The notes: generated from the letters alone by a model not told the origin. Shown: positions 24,185-37,795, numbered from the stretch's first letter. The stretch is DNA of 64,000 nucleotides from Stratiolaelaps scimitus (GCA_019614645.1 JABWDB010000003.1:24575001-24639000); one strand, 5' to 3'. A program made the numbers and translations.

Positions 24185-24826
24185 TTAATTAGTTAATTAA
24201 CCTGCTTGTCATGAGCACGTTTGAGGTCACGCGATCATGCATTTTAAGGTTTTTGGGGAGACATTGAGTGGGTAAAGAAGGGATATAGGGATGTAATTTT
24301 AGATATTTTCTGGGCGACCTATAGGAATTGTTGTATATTTGGTTTGATTTAGGACGTCAGATCGTTATCATATCAGCTAGCCTCAAGGCTCTGCCGCAAG
24401 TCTGTTTCACCCGGGCGAAAGCGCCTAATAATTATCTAGCTGCTGAATCGGACGAGTCATTGTTTATCTTTTCCGTGACGCAATTGTAATGAACACAACG
24501 GCATGCTGCTGCTGTAATAGATCTAATATTCGTTTTTTTTAACAGTTTCGCAGGAACACTACCAATTTCACAATGGGATGGCAAAACACTCAATGAGGAA
24601 TCAACAACACAGAGTATATTAGCGAGAAGTTGAAACGGGCGCGTTTAACTTAACATTCAAAAGCCTCTACAAGTAACGAACATACCACGTCCTCACGTGG
24701 AATCGATTATATCATGCGTTAAGTATTAATCGGTTTATTGCGCAAGTATTCGGCTTATGCATCATTCCACGTATGGATCCGAATAAATCCACAGTGTAGA
24801 CCCGCACAGAGATAGATGCTCTTTGG

Positions 24827-24850
24827 AGAGAGAGAGAGAGAGAGAGAGAA
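24827..24850. repeat. (GA)n microsatellite
   Basis: About twelve GA units at the edge of a GC-rich block. Confidence 0.85.
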
Positions 24851-26569
24851 GGATAGATGCAGAGGAGACGGTAAAAAGAGTTGTCCTGATGACCTTCGCT
24901 TACTTCGACGGCGGAGAAGACGATGGCCTGCCAGGAGAGCGGTTATGTGCGGGTGCGGGAAGGGCACGGCGGCAATCGTTTGGTTGATGCCTCAAATTCG
25001 AAGGGCAAACCGCCCGAGGTCCTTGAACCACCATCGCACTTCGTTCCACGGTCTTTCTGTCGCTATTTGACTTCTGCCGCTGGCTGTCTCCTCACTATGA
25101 TGGCGGCGGCGGCGGCGTTGGGGACGAAGAGGCGGGTGCCTCTCTGCCTGCTTGGTCCCATGCGTGCATGTATGCAAGCCAGCGTGTGTGCCTGTACTTG
25201 CTTTGTACTCCTCTTGCCGTTTTTTACGTGCCCCACTGATGCGGAGTTAGTCCCGAGTTCCAGTCGTTAGACTACGCAAGCGTGCGTGACAGACTCGTCG
25301 CCCGCCCACAGGAATACGTAGCTGCGACCACAACCGAGTGACTACGCGCCATGGGAAAGATGGCAAAGACTTTCTCGGTTGACGTAGAGGCTCGCTCCGA
25401 ATCTCTACGACAACGGATGCGGATTCTGCTCTCGAGCGCCGAGCGCTTGCGTCTGGGGGCACATTTTGTCGATACGGCGGGAACAGGAACGCCCTCAAAA
25501 CCAATACGAGTGGAGGGCAGGGCGTGTGGGACACAAACATTTGCTCGTCCGATTTCGTTTGAATAGCTCATCCACAGTAAGGATGCTGCAACAACAGCAA
25601 CAACAGCAACGAGGACGAACGCTTCAAGTTGGCTTAGGCAAAAAGCACGCAGGCGTCCCCTTCGGGTCTCCGGGTCGATAGTTCGCGCCGCCAGTATTCG
25701 AAGTGGGAGATGGTCGGGGGTTGACACGCCGGGACAGAAAGCCGGCCCAGTTGCCATGGGGACCGTACGTCCGATAGGGATGCACATGTTGTTGAGGGCC
25801 GTGGGCACAGAGTTATAGACACCCTCAGCCATACGGTGGGGCTTATAATTCAACAGCGGTAACATCGAATGGCGTCGAACGACAGCTTAGCGGCATTGAA
25901 CAGCAGCAAAGGAGCATATCGACTCAAGTGTTTCGAAAATAGTGCGATTTTGTATTGACTCGACGCTATCTTTCTGAGATTGTCAAAAGGATCAAATTGC
26001 CAACAAAAAAAAGGATTATCTATTGGTATCCGTGTGTGTACGTGTGGATGTGGGTGTGTTCATTGATAAATTGCTGTAGCCACAGGCCGAGGCGCTTCAA
26101 ATATTTCAACTAGATATTATGTTTGGCTTATGAAGATATTCGTTCCAGGATAGATTATTATTATAAGGATAGTTTCTGGGAAACAGGGTGGCGTCAGAGC
26201 GGGGATACACTTATATATTCTCAAGTGTATGACTCGATGAGAAGAAATCGGTGTTCGTTGGCTGCAGATTGTTGTTATGTTAAGAAAACTTCCACATATC
26301 AACTTCAATATTGCTCGATGTGCAAAGTCAAGATGGTTGCCAAATGGAACATAGACTTCCAAATGGGTATCATATCGTGGGGTAAATTTTGTCGTCGCTT
26401 AATTCCAAGTTAGGTGGCGAAATAGTTGCGTTGTCACATGAAGTGCGCACGCAATACAACGTGTTAAGGGATGCTAGTAGTTATACGACATTACTGTATG
26501 CCCGGCTCTGCCCGTCAGTAGGGTTAAACTCAACTGGATTCTCTGCGAGTAGGTCGTTAAGTGACAACG

Positions 26570-26840
26570 ATGCCTCCGAAGGCTCCAGCGGTGAACAAAT
26601 TCAACCTTCGCCCATCCCTCGAACTGCGATTTAAACCTGATGAAGCGAAACAGGTTATGAAAGAGATCGTGAATCCACTATTGGACTCTGTCGAAAAGTA
26701 TGACGCCGCGAATGTATCGCAGCTGACACGTCGGATTTCAGAAGAAGTTGTACGAAGACTCAAGGAGCTTTCAGACCGCGCCAAAGAAGAAGAGTCTCTT
26801 AGACCAACCACGGCGGCCAGTATCCGCAGCTTGGGCGATG
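26570..26840 (+). CDS. Dynein light chain exon 1
   Basis: Starts MPPKAPAVNKF and ends SIRSLGD plus one base; donor GTAGGT at 26841. Confidence 0.82.
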
Positions 26841-26902
26841 GTAGGTGTGTCGATTCTGGCGTATGATTCTGATAAAACCTTATGTGAAATAGAATTGTTC
26901 AA

Positions 26903-26935
<33 letters not shown>

Positions 26936-27708
26936 CCCGATAAACTCACTGTGCGGAAAACCATGTGGTAATTATAAAAATAATAATTATCAAAAAGAGA
27001 CACAAGATACGATAAGTTCGTTCCAAAGATTTACATGGGGCAGATGGAGTTAATGGGAAAGTAGTTGCAAATTCAAGTAATTCTTATAACTCTAAAAAGC
27101 ATCGGTACTGATTGGTAAAACTGATCTTCATTTAGAGCTAAATTAAAAAGATTATATAGCCATACGACTATTGTTCTCTTGTTAATTATTGTTAATCTGG
27201 ATTGCCTCGTAGGCGAATAAATACGCAGGAGTATAATGTCTATGTTTTCGCACATTTGTTCTACACTAATTATTGTCGTCCGTGATATCCGCCAGCCAAC
27301 CAAACAAGCAAGCAATCATCAGCAAAATGATAAACTGACACCTGCAGTGATTTGGAAGAAGTTGACATTTCGAGCAGCACTGCTATGTCTGTGTGTGTCA
27401 AATACTGCGAGAATCGATTCGATGATCTCGCGTTCGTTATGATGGTTATTGCTGATATTTGCCTGATCGTTTCCGTTTGCTTCGATGGTTTCACTCAATT
27501 GTTATACGCTCTCACTAACTATGTAGGCACCGCCGGGGCCCGCTACAAGATCATCTGTCACACCGTCGTCATCGAGAATCGCGGTGCCGGCGTCCGGGTG
27601 TCGTACGGCCAACAATGGGATGTTGACTCGGACGGAGCGGCGTCCCACTTCTACGCCAGCAGCTATCTTCAGTGCACCTGCACCGTGTTCGCAGTGTTTT
27701 ACTACTGA
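26570..27708 (+). CDS. Tctex-type dynein light chain (DYNLT2B-like), two exons
   Basis: Exons 26570-26840 and 27527-27708 join in phase 1 (G|GC) to give 150 residues. The donor is GATG|GTAGGT and the acceptor CTATGTAG. The first exon encodes FNLRPSLELRFKPDEAKQVM and, further on, SQLTRRISEEVVRRLKEL; the second encodes RYKIICHTVVIENRGAGV, WDVDSDG and the C-terminal CTCTVFAVFYY. These fit the Tctex1 fold: N-terminal helices, then four strands with a WDxDxD turn and an aromatic end. The family links cargo to cytoplasmic dynein-1 and dynein-2, and the TCTEX1D2 group works in ciliary retrograde transport. Length (150) is slightly over the roughly 142 of the vertebrate protein because the segment between the helical part and the first strand is longer and polar. 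Start: ATG at 26570; an upstream in-frame GTG is not used in eukaryotes. It lies between the two SLC16-like exons on the same strand. Confidence 0.85.
26909..26935. repeat. (AT)n microsatellite in dynein light chain intron
   Basis: About thirteen AT units, 68 bases after the donor. Confidence 0.9.
27527..27708 (+). CDS. Dynein light chain exon 2
   Basis: Begins with two bases completing Gly, then TAGARYKIICHTV, ending AVFYY and stop TGA at 27706-27708. The upstream open frame in the same register is intron. Confidence 0.85.
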
Positions 27709-28880
27709 AGACACGGCACGCGTATGTACATATGTAATATGGCGAGAAGGACACATCGAGTTGTAGAGACAGGGGCAGGGCACCAGGCTGACAGATTAGG
27801 GAGAGGCCGTCAAACGGGCCGCCAAACAACACGAGCTCGTGTAGGGCGGAAGGCCTCGGCCGAATCGGGCAGAAGCGCGCGGCCGGTTGTGGAGGCGAAA
27901 AGACCTCAGTGGAAGAAGCTGGAGTTGATAGATACGCGAGAGAATAATATTGCTGGCCGTAGCGAAGAGAATATATACGCAATAGGATGTGTTACATGGC
28001 AGATAGAATCTGAGGATTCGTGTGTTGAAGTGGTGCCAAGGTTATGATAAGATGATGTATGATAAGATGATGCAGCTCTGACCACATGACGAAGCGAAGT
28101 GAACGATATAGAACGTGACGCAAACGTCAATCCAACGGGGGGCAAACATCGAAACTTTGTGGAATAGTTCGCCTATATTTTTTTGCTATATTTGGACGAC
28201 ACTATATAGAGTAGAATAGATGAATACGATGCGATATACGCCCGAATATGACGACGGTGCCTGAAAGGGCACTGTCCGAAAACTAAACCAACACACAATG
28301 AAGTCGGGTTTTTTTTTAATATTTAACTGTGATGACGGTAACCTAAGGATCCAACACAATTATTATAGCTGGTCGGTCAGAGCAACTACAGAATATCACA
28401 ATGTGAATGGGGTCTTGATGTTCGCGTCTCAAATTTCGTGAATCGCTGTTGATGAGTAGTATTTTCATGGGATAAAAATAAATAAATAAATCAACAACAA
28501 ATAAATCAGATATACTAGCCAGTTTCACCATTGAAGATGTAGTTTCCTTTTATGATCTGTATTTTCGCTCATTTTAAATAGCGGCAATGTAAACCATCTT
28601 GTCAGCGTTTGTGGCTACCAACAGCCGGTGCCTACCTCAGATTCAAGAGCATGCCAGATATAGGAGACCAAGAGGGGGCTTATACTCGAAGAGTGAACTG
28701 CTTATTTTCAGTTGTTTGAAACAGTAAATCATTAACGTTTGTTTCCTGCCCCGTCTTCAGTACAGCTAACCGCCGCTGGCCCATCAGTGGCTGCTGTTCA
28801 GACGACGCTTCTGTTGACAAGCGGCCCTCGATAGAAATTTTGAAACAGTCGAAAGCGTACCGTAATTATAGGGAGGGAGC

Positions 28881-28912
28881 TATATATATGTGTATATATA
28901 TATATATATATG
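28881..28912. repeat. (TA)n microsatellite
   Basis: TA array with one TGTG interruption. Confidence 0.85.
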
Positions 28913-29782
28913 GCACAAGGCCAACTTATCAAGCCATATCTACGATTTCTCATAGAAGAAACATCATATCACTGCAATGGAAAACGCCTTAAGCGTTACA
29001 ACGGCACCAAATGATCTTCTATGCAGTCGAATGTATCATTGCTGCCTCTAATAACCACCCCCTATACGTTTTTTGTCATTATTTACTATTTGCAATCATT
29101 TCATTGTAACCTAAAGCTTCTGCTAAGGTAAGCATCGCTCGAGGGTTACATCTTGGACGTGCCGTGTTCCTAAGTTTATACTCTATAGCACGTACACAAT
29201 GACGTGGCATTCGCAACAAAAGAACGCGGACCTCCCTTAAAAAAACTTGTCTGATAATCGCTCTCGATTATATTTATTCGTCGTGTTTGTTTACGCTTCA
29301 CGTTTGTGAGGTACGCGACGGGCAAGATTGGACTTCGCGATTGGACCGCCAGTTCACTGGCAGAAGTTCAGCTGGCTGCGGTTCACGGAGTGCGGTGAAA
29401 ATTCATATTTATACTGTGTGAATCGCAGGCACGCGCTTCGCCATTTAACGAAAACGAACGGCCGAAAATTGATGAGCAAAGTTAGCGGAGGCCTCCTTCC
29501 AAGATGTAATCGAACTGGGCGCTGTAGAGGGGTAATTAATGAGCGAATATTTCACCGTAAGCTGTTTTCGTGACGTAGTGATTGCATAGGCATAGTGATC
29601 GAAGTATACGAATGTGCCAAGCTAGAAATTGCGCATGTTGATTTTCAGTTGTTTGGCAAATATCATCCAAACTCTCGTTTAAGATTTAATGGCTTTTGCC
29701 AGCTACTAATTATATATCGATTTAATGGTTTCTTTTTTTTTAATTTTCACACCCAGGAAAAGTCCCAACTAAAGCTATACAC

Positions 29783-29783
<1 letters not shown>

Positions 29784-29814
<31 letters not shown>
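29784..29814. repeat. (CT)n microsatellite
   Basis: About fifteen CT units; a shorter CT run lies near 30,076. Confidence 0.9.
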
Positions 29815-29815
<1 letters not shown>

Positions 29816-31084
29816 ACTGCAATGAAAATCTATTTTTTGTTCCCGTAGCTGAAAGAAGCCGCCGCTGTAAAACAAACAGAATAGTAGACGACCGCTTCGC
29901 CTCATTGCCCGGTATGTTGCAGACACACTAGTATGGTTCCTGTAAAAAATACTTGAGGGGAGGCGTTCGCTTTGAAAGGTCAGCTACGGTCATACGGGGT
30001 GCCCTTAGCTCTCTTATGCCTTGAGGCTGATTATGTTCATTACAGGCACTTAAAGAAAGGCTTGTGGGTTGCCTTCTCTCTCTCTCTCTCTTCGGTGAGT
30101 AGATCTTTACCAGCGAACGGCTGTCAGTGAAAAGCAGCCGCGGTTTGACACGAAATGCAGGTCCGTATCGACGACCTAGCGAGTGTGCTCTGACTTATTA
30201 TACTTCCGTAGGCTAAACCTAAAAAGCTAGCGCTCGCTTCTATCAAATCCTTTCTCTTCTGCCATGGAAATAGTGGCCATTTCACTCTTGGACCGTATGC
30301 CACGACGAACGAAAGAACCAGCTTAAATCAGAAGAAGGGTGGCGCTGCTGCCACTACTCAGAGGCGGAGTTGTCGGCATTGGCGAACAGGAAAGGCCTAC
30401 AACGCCGACGAAAGGCCTAAAGGCGACGTAACGAATCACGACGACGGCGACGACGGAAAACAAGCGGCTACCGCTAGCCGCCAGCACGGCAGACGGTCAG
30501 GCATGCCTTCGGCCGCTTGCCCAAAGAGAGATTCAGAGAAAAACAGGACAGCGCGAAAGCGAATGCCGGAGAGCGGACCAAAAAGCGGCAGCCGTAAGCG
30601 GTGGCTGAGGAGCATGTTCCGTGTCATTAAGCAGTGTGTTCTTTCACTTGTGTGATGGGGCCGACACAGAGAGAGAGAGAGACGCACGGAGACACATGGA
30701 CGAAACTCACCGGGACAACACGGTAAAGATCCTGCTGTTTCGATGATGGCTACCAGATCGTCCGGCAGAGGACAGAGTGGAGGCGTCGTCGTTGTCGAAA
30801 CTTTGAAATTCTTCTCTTCTCCTCCTGTTAGAAAATAAATGCGATTGAACGACGACGCAAGGAAAGTTATGCAAGAAACGATATGAATGGCCATGTCGCA
30901 AGCTATAGGTAGGAGATTGCTTGTGACATAGTTATCGTTTCATTTGTTCTGTTTTGATGAAACAGCCATAAAAAGTGTGGCCAAGACGTTTGCCATGGAA
31001 AGAGAAAAAGGGTTCTTCGTCGGGTGATTGCCGTATCACTGCGATTGGATCTGCTATAGATGCTCATCGGCGCTTCGTGATATG

Positions 31085-31166
31085 TATATATATTATAATA
31101 TATAGGAATATATATACATATATATATATATCACGAATACATATATATATATATATATATATATAT
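31085..31166. repeat. Cluster of TA microsatellites
   Basis: Three TA arrays within 82 bases separated by short non-repeat words; another array lies at 31,341-31,359. Confidence 0.9.
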
Positions 31167-34100
31167 GGAAACAGCGATATGACGTGACCCAGCGCTAAAC
31201 AAACGTAAATAGAGATACGTTTATAACTCAGCTTTCAACCTTTGTACCGACTACTGCAAGAAACTGAAAAGTCTCAAATAAAGTAGCATTGACACCAATA
31301 TGGAACTGATGTGAACGCTGAAGAAGCTTCTAGCAGAAACTATATATATATATATATATCCCAGAGGGTAATTTGTGTCCCTTTGATACTCCCAAATGGT
31401 TCAAGACATCTGTGACGTTGAGCGTTGTCAATGAAAGCAAAGTCCTTGCCGACGCAGCAAACTCGGCAGACGGAAGCTGACGTCACGTCAGCGGGGTCGA
31501 CAGTTAGTCAGCTCCAGGTTCGTCGGGTTTGTACGACTGCTCCGCGTCTCTCCGAGAAGGCGGACGCCTGCTGCGTCGGCTCGTGCATCATACCGCTAGC
31601 ATTATACCTTAAGCATCCGAGATGGGCATTGCCCCGTCTAAGCAAAGACGACACTGTGGCAAAACTTCTACCAGCCATCTCTACGCCCTTCGCTATACCT
31701 TGGCAATGTGGGTCATACACCTGTTTTATGGGCAAAACCACTCGGCCAAGGCGCAGAAACATAAGGCTGACATCGCATATGCTGTTATCTTCTTGCAGGG
31801 GTACTTAGCCACTGTCAAGGGGGTGCATCTATGTACGGATATGTTGGCTACTGAGCTGAGGGTTCGACGTAATTGCCACCAGACACGAGGCTGTCATGCG
31901 CAGGGGGGTGGGGGGTGGACAATCCTTATTATCACGGTTATTATCACGGCTACCCTAACTCTAGTTCATTGTGCACGTGGGTATCTCTCTGAGAAGGGTC
32001 ACGAGTTATAGACACACATTCATAAGGATAGGCGTTCGATGAACCTTACACACATGTGTATTGTATCGTAAGCCGACCTGTTTATGGTGGGTGCATCCAA
32101 GCGCAGTGCTCACGCATCCCTGTATTAACGAGGTACGGTTGTCTAAAATGTTAGACAATATGAGCAAAAATATAGTTTTAGATGGGTACCCCTTGAAACA
32201 CTATGGACAAAAAGCTCGGTGACAAATTGTCAGGTATTTGCTCGATTTGTTTGATCTTAGTCGTCACTCCTTCTTCCAACGGGCATCTCCTGGTAGTTGT
32301 CGGGAGGAGAAATCCAGAGTTCCCTATGACCTAGGATATTAAATACTATGGGAAAGTGGTGGTACACGCCTGACGTTTCAGTTGAAAATACGCCTCTCAA
32401 GCTGTCTTCTTGTTTTCACTGTGGCTTGTCTCTCCGAAACGCCGCGTGATGAATTGTCAGTTAAAAAGGCGCGTATTCTTAAGCAGGCGGTAGAACGAGC
32501 CTACGTTAGAGGTTATGTAGTGAAATCGTGGATAATAGTTCACCTCTTTTCACTGGTAGAGAAAACTGGCGTGATTATTTATAACTACGTATTTTTCGGG
32601 CCGAGGCAACATCTAGACTCTTAGAGTCTGCTGAGCAGAGTTTCTTAAGAAATATCTCTCCTTATAAATTTCATACATATAATTTTTGGAAAACCCCAAA
32701 ACAGGTATTTCGCATTAATTCATGAATAATAATTTATTTCTGATTATTCATTGTAAAATATATTTTTTAACGTTTGCCACAAATTTGTAAAATTGTCACC
32801 AAACATCGGTTACAGTATCTTGGTAAAGTTGAAAGAAAAATATGGGTTTTTGGATGTATACATATATATATATATAGGAAAAAGTTTGTTGGATCAATCA
32901 CATATAAAGTATGTAAGATTATAGTCTGTCTACTTGCCAAGCATACGTCTTTTTTTTATATCCTGGGGGTTTTGCCATGCGGTGGCAACCGCAGCCATTA
33001 ATTCTCGACAAGTGTAGGCGTGATCTATGGGTGTGCGGATAAACTTTCTGTTGCGAGCAAAGTTTGTTTAATCTGTTTTGAAACAAGAAAAGAGGGTCGA
33101 CACGGAAGTTAAAGTAAATGCACGAGGTTTGCCTTAAATTATCATTCAAGCGATACAGGCAATCCGGGAGGGCAATTTAGAAGGAGGAAATCTGTATCAG
33201 AGCTCGGCAGCAAAGTTGCCAAGTGGCCTGAACTGAGATGGGATTTTTATATATAATAGCTCGTATAAAACCGCAGAAAATGTAACATGGTGCCACACTT
33301 AGTATACTAAGATAAACGCAGTAATGGTGGTCGTTGGGAGTTGAAGGTTTCAAGCCTACGGCCACGGCCTATTTACCCATTTATTTAGGATGTTGTGAGC
33401 TTCACATGTTGTTGCTGTTATTATTATCATTATTATGCTGAACGAGCTCTTCTTGCTTTATGACTTTTTTCCCACGAGATTGTCCCGTTTAGGGACGACG
33501 CCAGGATAGAGGACACGTCAAAGCAATTACATAACCGTTGTCCGCAGAATTCGGCAGTGGCAAACCCAAATAATGCCTCCTTACATTTAACTAGATATGC
33601 AACATTTGCACCGTTCTGTATGTTCCTGTCTCCACATGCAGTCCCGGTGGGCGATCGTTCCAACCTCAAAATGGGGTACCTATATCGTAGCGACATCGAC
33701 ATACCTGCCGTGAGCTTGGTACCCGGTTAGAGAAGCAAAACAGAAGCGTTACTGAAGCGGCGTATACCATCGGCAGGTCCTTTGAACACTGGAAAAGACT
33801 TCGGACCATAGAATGGTGGTGGTGTTGGGCGAAAAACACTGCTCCTTTCGAGCCTTTGTCCGAGACCAGGGCCGGGACACGTTCGGTGACTTATACATTG
33901 CAATGGTGACGGGACAAAGGAAGACAAAGGTGTCGAGATATTTGCGGGTCAGTGTCGACTTGTTTGCTATGACAGCTGGCTAACAATGCGGCCCGCCACT
34001 GCTACTGCGGGCCACTCACTACCTTTTGCTTCGTACGTTGGCCACGCTTGACACGCCATTCGCATTGTCCGATCCGGAAGAGAACTACAATGGGTGAAGC

Positions 34101-34281
34101 TAAGAGTGACTTTGTATAATGCAACGAATTCTGTAATCATCGTGTATATATCCTTGCATTATAGAAAGTCTCTCTTGGCTTTACCATTGTGGTTGTCTTC
34201 TGATATCTATATATATATATATTTTTTTTTGTACATAAAAAACGACTTGGAAAACCTTTGAAGAAAAATAACTATGCTAAG

Positions 34282-34318
34282 TTCCTTTAATAAATCAATA
34301 AAGCCTTACCTTACCTTG
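34282..34318 (+). repeat. 3' tail of interspersed repeat (TTTAATAAA tail family)
   Basis: TTTAATAAATCAATAAA followed by CCTTACCTTACCTTG. Same tail as at 18,282 and, reversed, at 37,645. Confidence 0.6.
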
Positions 34319-35694
34319 ATTTCCCAAACCATTTTTACAAAGAAGTAAAAACACATGATGCTGTACAAAAATTGCAATTATCACTATCAAATACTCAACT
34401 TTTGTAACACAGCGCCAAGTGATGGCCCAAATGTTAAATCGTCAACATGGATCCGCAGCAAAACTACAATAAGTAATATGCACCAGTGAGGAATCGCTTG
34501 CGGACTTTATTTTCTGTCGCGTACTTTCCGTGTGCGACTATAATAATGACTGCAATACAAATACATAGTACAATGTACGTAGATGCCGATGCCGTTGTCC
34601 AATTACACTTTCGTTGGAATATTATCATTGGCTCTCTGCCGAATGGTGATATAAAGTAAATTAAATTATCGGATAAAAGCCGGCAGTAAAAAGTGCTGAA
34701 CAATCTATTTTGTGCCGCAAAGTGTTATCCTCTCCCTCTCCTGCTGCCAGAAGCACATCAGGAGCAGTATTTATAATAATAATAATAATAATAATGGTAG
34801 TAGTAATAAAACAATGATAACGATAGACGTATCTCTCACTCAATGTGCACAATAAAATAATAATCATCATCATCATTATATCTTAATGACGATCAATTGA
34901 AATCAGTCAATGGCGATCTCTCAGCGCCACGGCGAATCGTCGCTGGCGTGCTTTCGTGGGCCGGATGACCATCGATAGCTTTTGTGTTCGGTAGCCCATA
35001 GACACCGCCCACGGGACTCTTGCAGCTGGCTGATCCGAGCTTGAAACCGAAATATCCGCGCAAGCAAAATGGTGGAATGAGTAGCCGACTACGATGGCTA
35101 CCGAGCGAGCGTCACGAAACATGAAGTCTCTCACTCATGAACTGGAAGAGAAGGGATTGGCTGAAACGAACTGATTTGATTAGACGCCGATAACGACTTA
35201 TTATATTATCGATCAGACATAACAAAAAAAAAGAAGCATAAAAGCACCGCGCACGTAGAACCTGTTGACAGAGCACCGTCTGCGAGAGTATTGAAGTGGG
35301 ATATAACAGTATCAAGGGAATAATATCATTGTTATTCACATATCGGAAATGGGCTGTGCATGCACCCCACATAGAGATGGCGAAGTCGTTCGAATTAATT
35401 TCTGAGTGTTATTTTTATTCGGAAGATGTACAGTTGGCTGTCGTCCCCGAGCAAATGGATAGATGAGTATGGGGATTTCATTGAGCAGATGATGTACGCA
35501 AGGTCGTTTAGGAAAGAATACCTAACTTCATTTACTAATTAGATAATTGCGTAACAACGCTCAGGTGGCTTCAATACATGCTATGGAATATGCTATAGAA
35601 ATTATAGGACAATCAACCTCGCTGTCTACGAACTCATGAATGTTTTCAGTAAAATGCAATTTAGCACAAACACAGATAGTCTTTCGCGTTTAGC

Positions 35695-35737
35695 CACACA
35701 CACACACACACATGTATATATATATATATATATATAC
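35695..35737. repeat. Compound (CA)n-(TA)n microsatellite
   Basis: Nine CA units run through CATG into about eleven TA units. Confidence 0.9.
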
Positions 35738-37644
35738 TTAGATCCATATATAGGGAATAACTGCACAAGTTGCCTATTCAAGTCATGTTCTAGACTTAAC
35801 CACAACAAATTTCACCCTTAATTTTCCTTAACTGAGCGTCATATCAACGGAGAAGCTTGGCAATCGCGATTCATTTATTAGGCTCTTTGCGATTACGTCT
35901 GAGTCAACCGACCGCGCACCCTTTTCAATTGGATGATGATACCGGCGGCGGCAGCAGCAGTAGAAGGAACAACAAAACGGCAAAAACAACATCAACACCG
36001 AGGACAACAGGAACAAATACGGAGAGATTGAAACGGAGGGTGCCATGTCTCCGTTTTTCCCTTGGCTTCTGCTGCTGCTGCTTCCGTTCCCTCTGGACCA
36101 CCAGTGGCTACGAATCCCTTCCAATCCGTGCGCTTTCCTCTTCGGCGAACGATCCTGGAGATGGAAGATGACAGAGGAGACGGACGACGCTACGACAGCT
36201 CGGATCTTGTTGGTCTGGCCGGCGGGGAAGTTCTCAGTGTTTGGACCTGGCACCACATTTTTCGTTGCGTTCTATTTTGAGCCAAGCGAGCAGCGTCAGC
36301 AAACGAAGGGTCGTATGTGGATACACGGTGCGCGCTTCGTTCGCTCTACACGGCAGATGTGGACACGACACGCACTGTGTTGAACGAGATGACGAAAGAG
36401 ACGCCGGTGTACGTATTTCCTGATGTTTCTTTCTCGCCGTCTTTCAACGGCCCGTGAGTCAACGGACGACAAGGGGCTCCTGTCGTCAAACAACAAACGC
36501 TGTGCTCCATCCTTGATCAGCAGCCCCCTGCAACAATTACATTTAACGAAAATCTCCCCTAACAGATAGAAAGGATTGTTCAGGCTTCAACGTGAAGGCG
36601 CAGGAGGACCTGACACGGGGCATTTCGTGTCACTTAAGCTGGCGAGAGCAATTCGTGCTCCCCTCAAAGCCCTCGGTTGCCGCTCTCGATGAGAGCAGAA
36701 CGAAGGGGGGCGTGGACAGCAGATATGGAACAGAATGAATGGAAGTTTAGGCTGAATCGGCGATCGACCTCAAGGTGATGGGAGCCACGATGACAAATAC
36801 CGTCTACTCTTATCCGCTGTGCCGCACCCGGCCGGTTCAACTGGAAAATCAGACGACGGTCAGGACATCTGGACACACGGTGGTTTGTGCTAGATTTGAG
36901 ACCCTAGCCAAGCCTAGCACAATCCAACGCACGACCCCCCTTCTCATACTCCCGGCCCTGCCGTGCTATCTGGTTAGATAGAATAGACCGGGCCAGCTTA
37001 TCCGGCGAAAGTGGCCAATATGCACGGGGTCGCCGACCGTATGGCGCGTGGCTACGCGAACGAGCTCTTGCCCGCCTACAGAGAACCTAGAGAATTGGTC
37101 TGCTACTAGCGGGAAATAGTCTGCTGGGGGTCAGGGGTCCGAGGGAATAGGGTGTGGAGGGTTGGCACAGGCGAGGGATTCGTTTCGCGCAGCATCGCGA
37201 AGTTCTCGGACTGCCGAAGCCCGCTTGACTCGAGCTTTTCCCGTTCCACAGCGGGGGGGGACTCAGTTAGACTGCACCAGCCAGTGTCTGATCCCAACGA
37301 GACTATGTATGTAGGTAGGGGACAACGGCGTGCCAATAACGTGCCACGTTTCCGCTAGAAATCGCCAGCCTGAAAGCGGAAACACGTCATGTGTGTCAAA
37401 GCAGCTGTGCAAGCTACCTCCTGTCGACAACTGGCCGTGCCGTCCCGTCCTCCGGTGTCGGTCCAGCCCCTCTGCATAACGGAGATATCTCCACACATTA
37501 CAATCGCCACTATTGCTAGACCAGCAGTAAAATTTGTCCCGCTATCATCGGACATATAGAGACATGAAATTGTTATCGGGGAAACAGAAATTATTCAAAA
37601 CGAACATGCTTAATTATACGGGGTGGGATGATGGATGAGGTAGA

Positions 37645-37795
37645 TTTATGGTAAGATAGAAGGTACAGGTAAACATTTTATTGGTTTATTAAAGGAACTG
37701 CACTTTTACAGTGGCTAAGTTCCTTATACGTCACCAGGTCTCGGAAGTCGAACCCACGTCCTCAGCGGTCTGATATGCCGTTAGTACTTCAACGT
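37645..37795 (-). repeat. tRNA-derived SINE, fullest copy of the TTTAATAAA tail family
   Basis: On the minus strand a box-B sequence GGTTCGACTTCC (37,754-37,743) is followed after about 50 bases by the tail TTTAATAAACCAATAAA and a TACC-rich end. This copy links the tRNA-like head with the tail seen alone at 18,282 and 34,282. Box A is not clear. Confidence 0.55.

Larger units (their letters stand above)
19856..26569. other. Intron or intergenic DNA
   Basis: No secure exon. It contains CAA/ACA-rich sequence at 19,919-19,945, ATT at about 21,661, several TA/GA arrays, the palindrome at 22,611, the minisatellite at 24,115 and a GC-rich block at about 24,880-25,870 with open frames on both strands. 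The minus-strand frame there (25,865-25,272, 197 codons) has a hydrophobic run that is only the complement of a CAA/CAG repeat, so I do not call it a gene. Confidence 0.5.

Noticed and set aside
25272..25865. 197-codon minus-strand open frame with a hydrophobic segment
   Set aside because: The hydrophobic run is the complement of a CAA/CAG repeat, the block is GC-rich (few stops), and no domain is recognisable.
30436..30894. 152-codon minus-strand frame
   Set aside because: No domain, low-complexity Ser/Leu parts derived from GA repeats, no convincing splice sites.
35828..36383. Overlapping open frames on both strands with Leu- or Cys-rich runs
   Set aside because: The runs come from CTG-type repeats in a GC-rich block; frames overlap in several registers and have no splice support.
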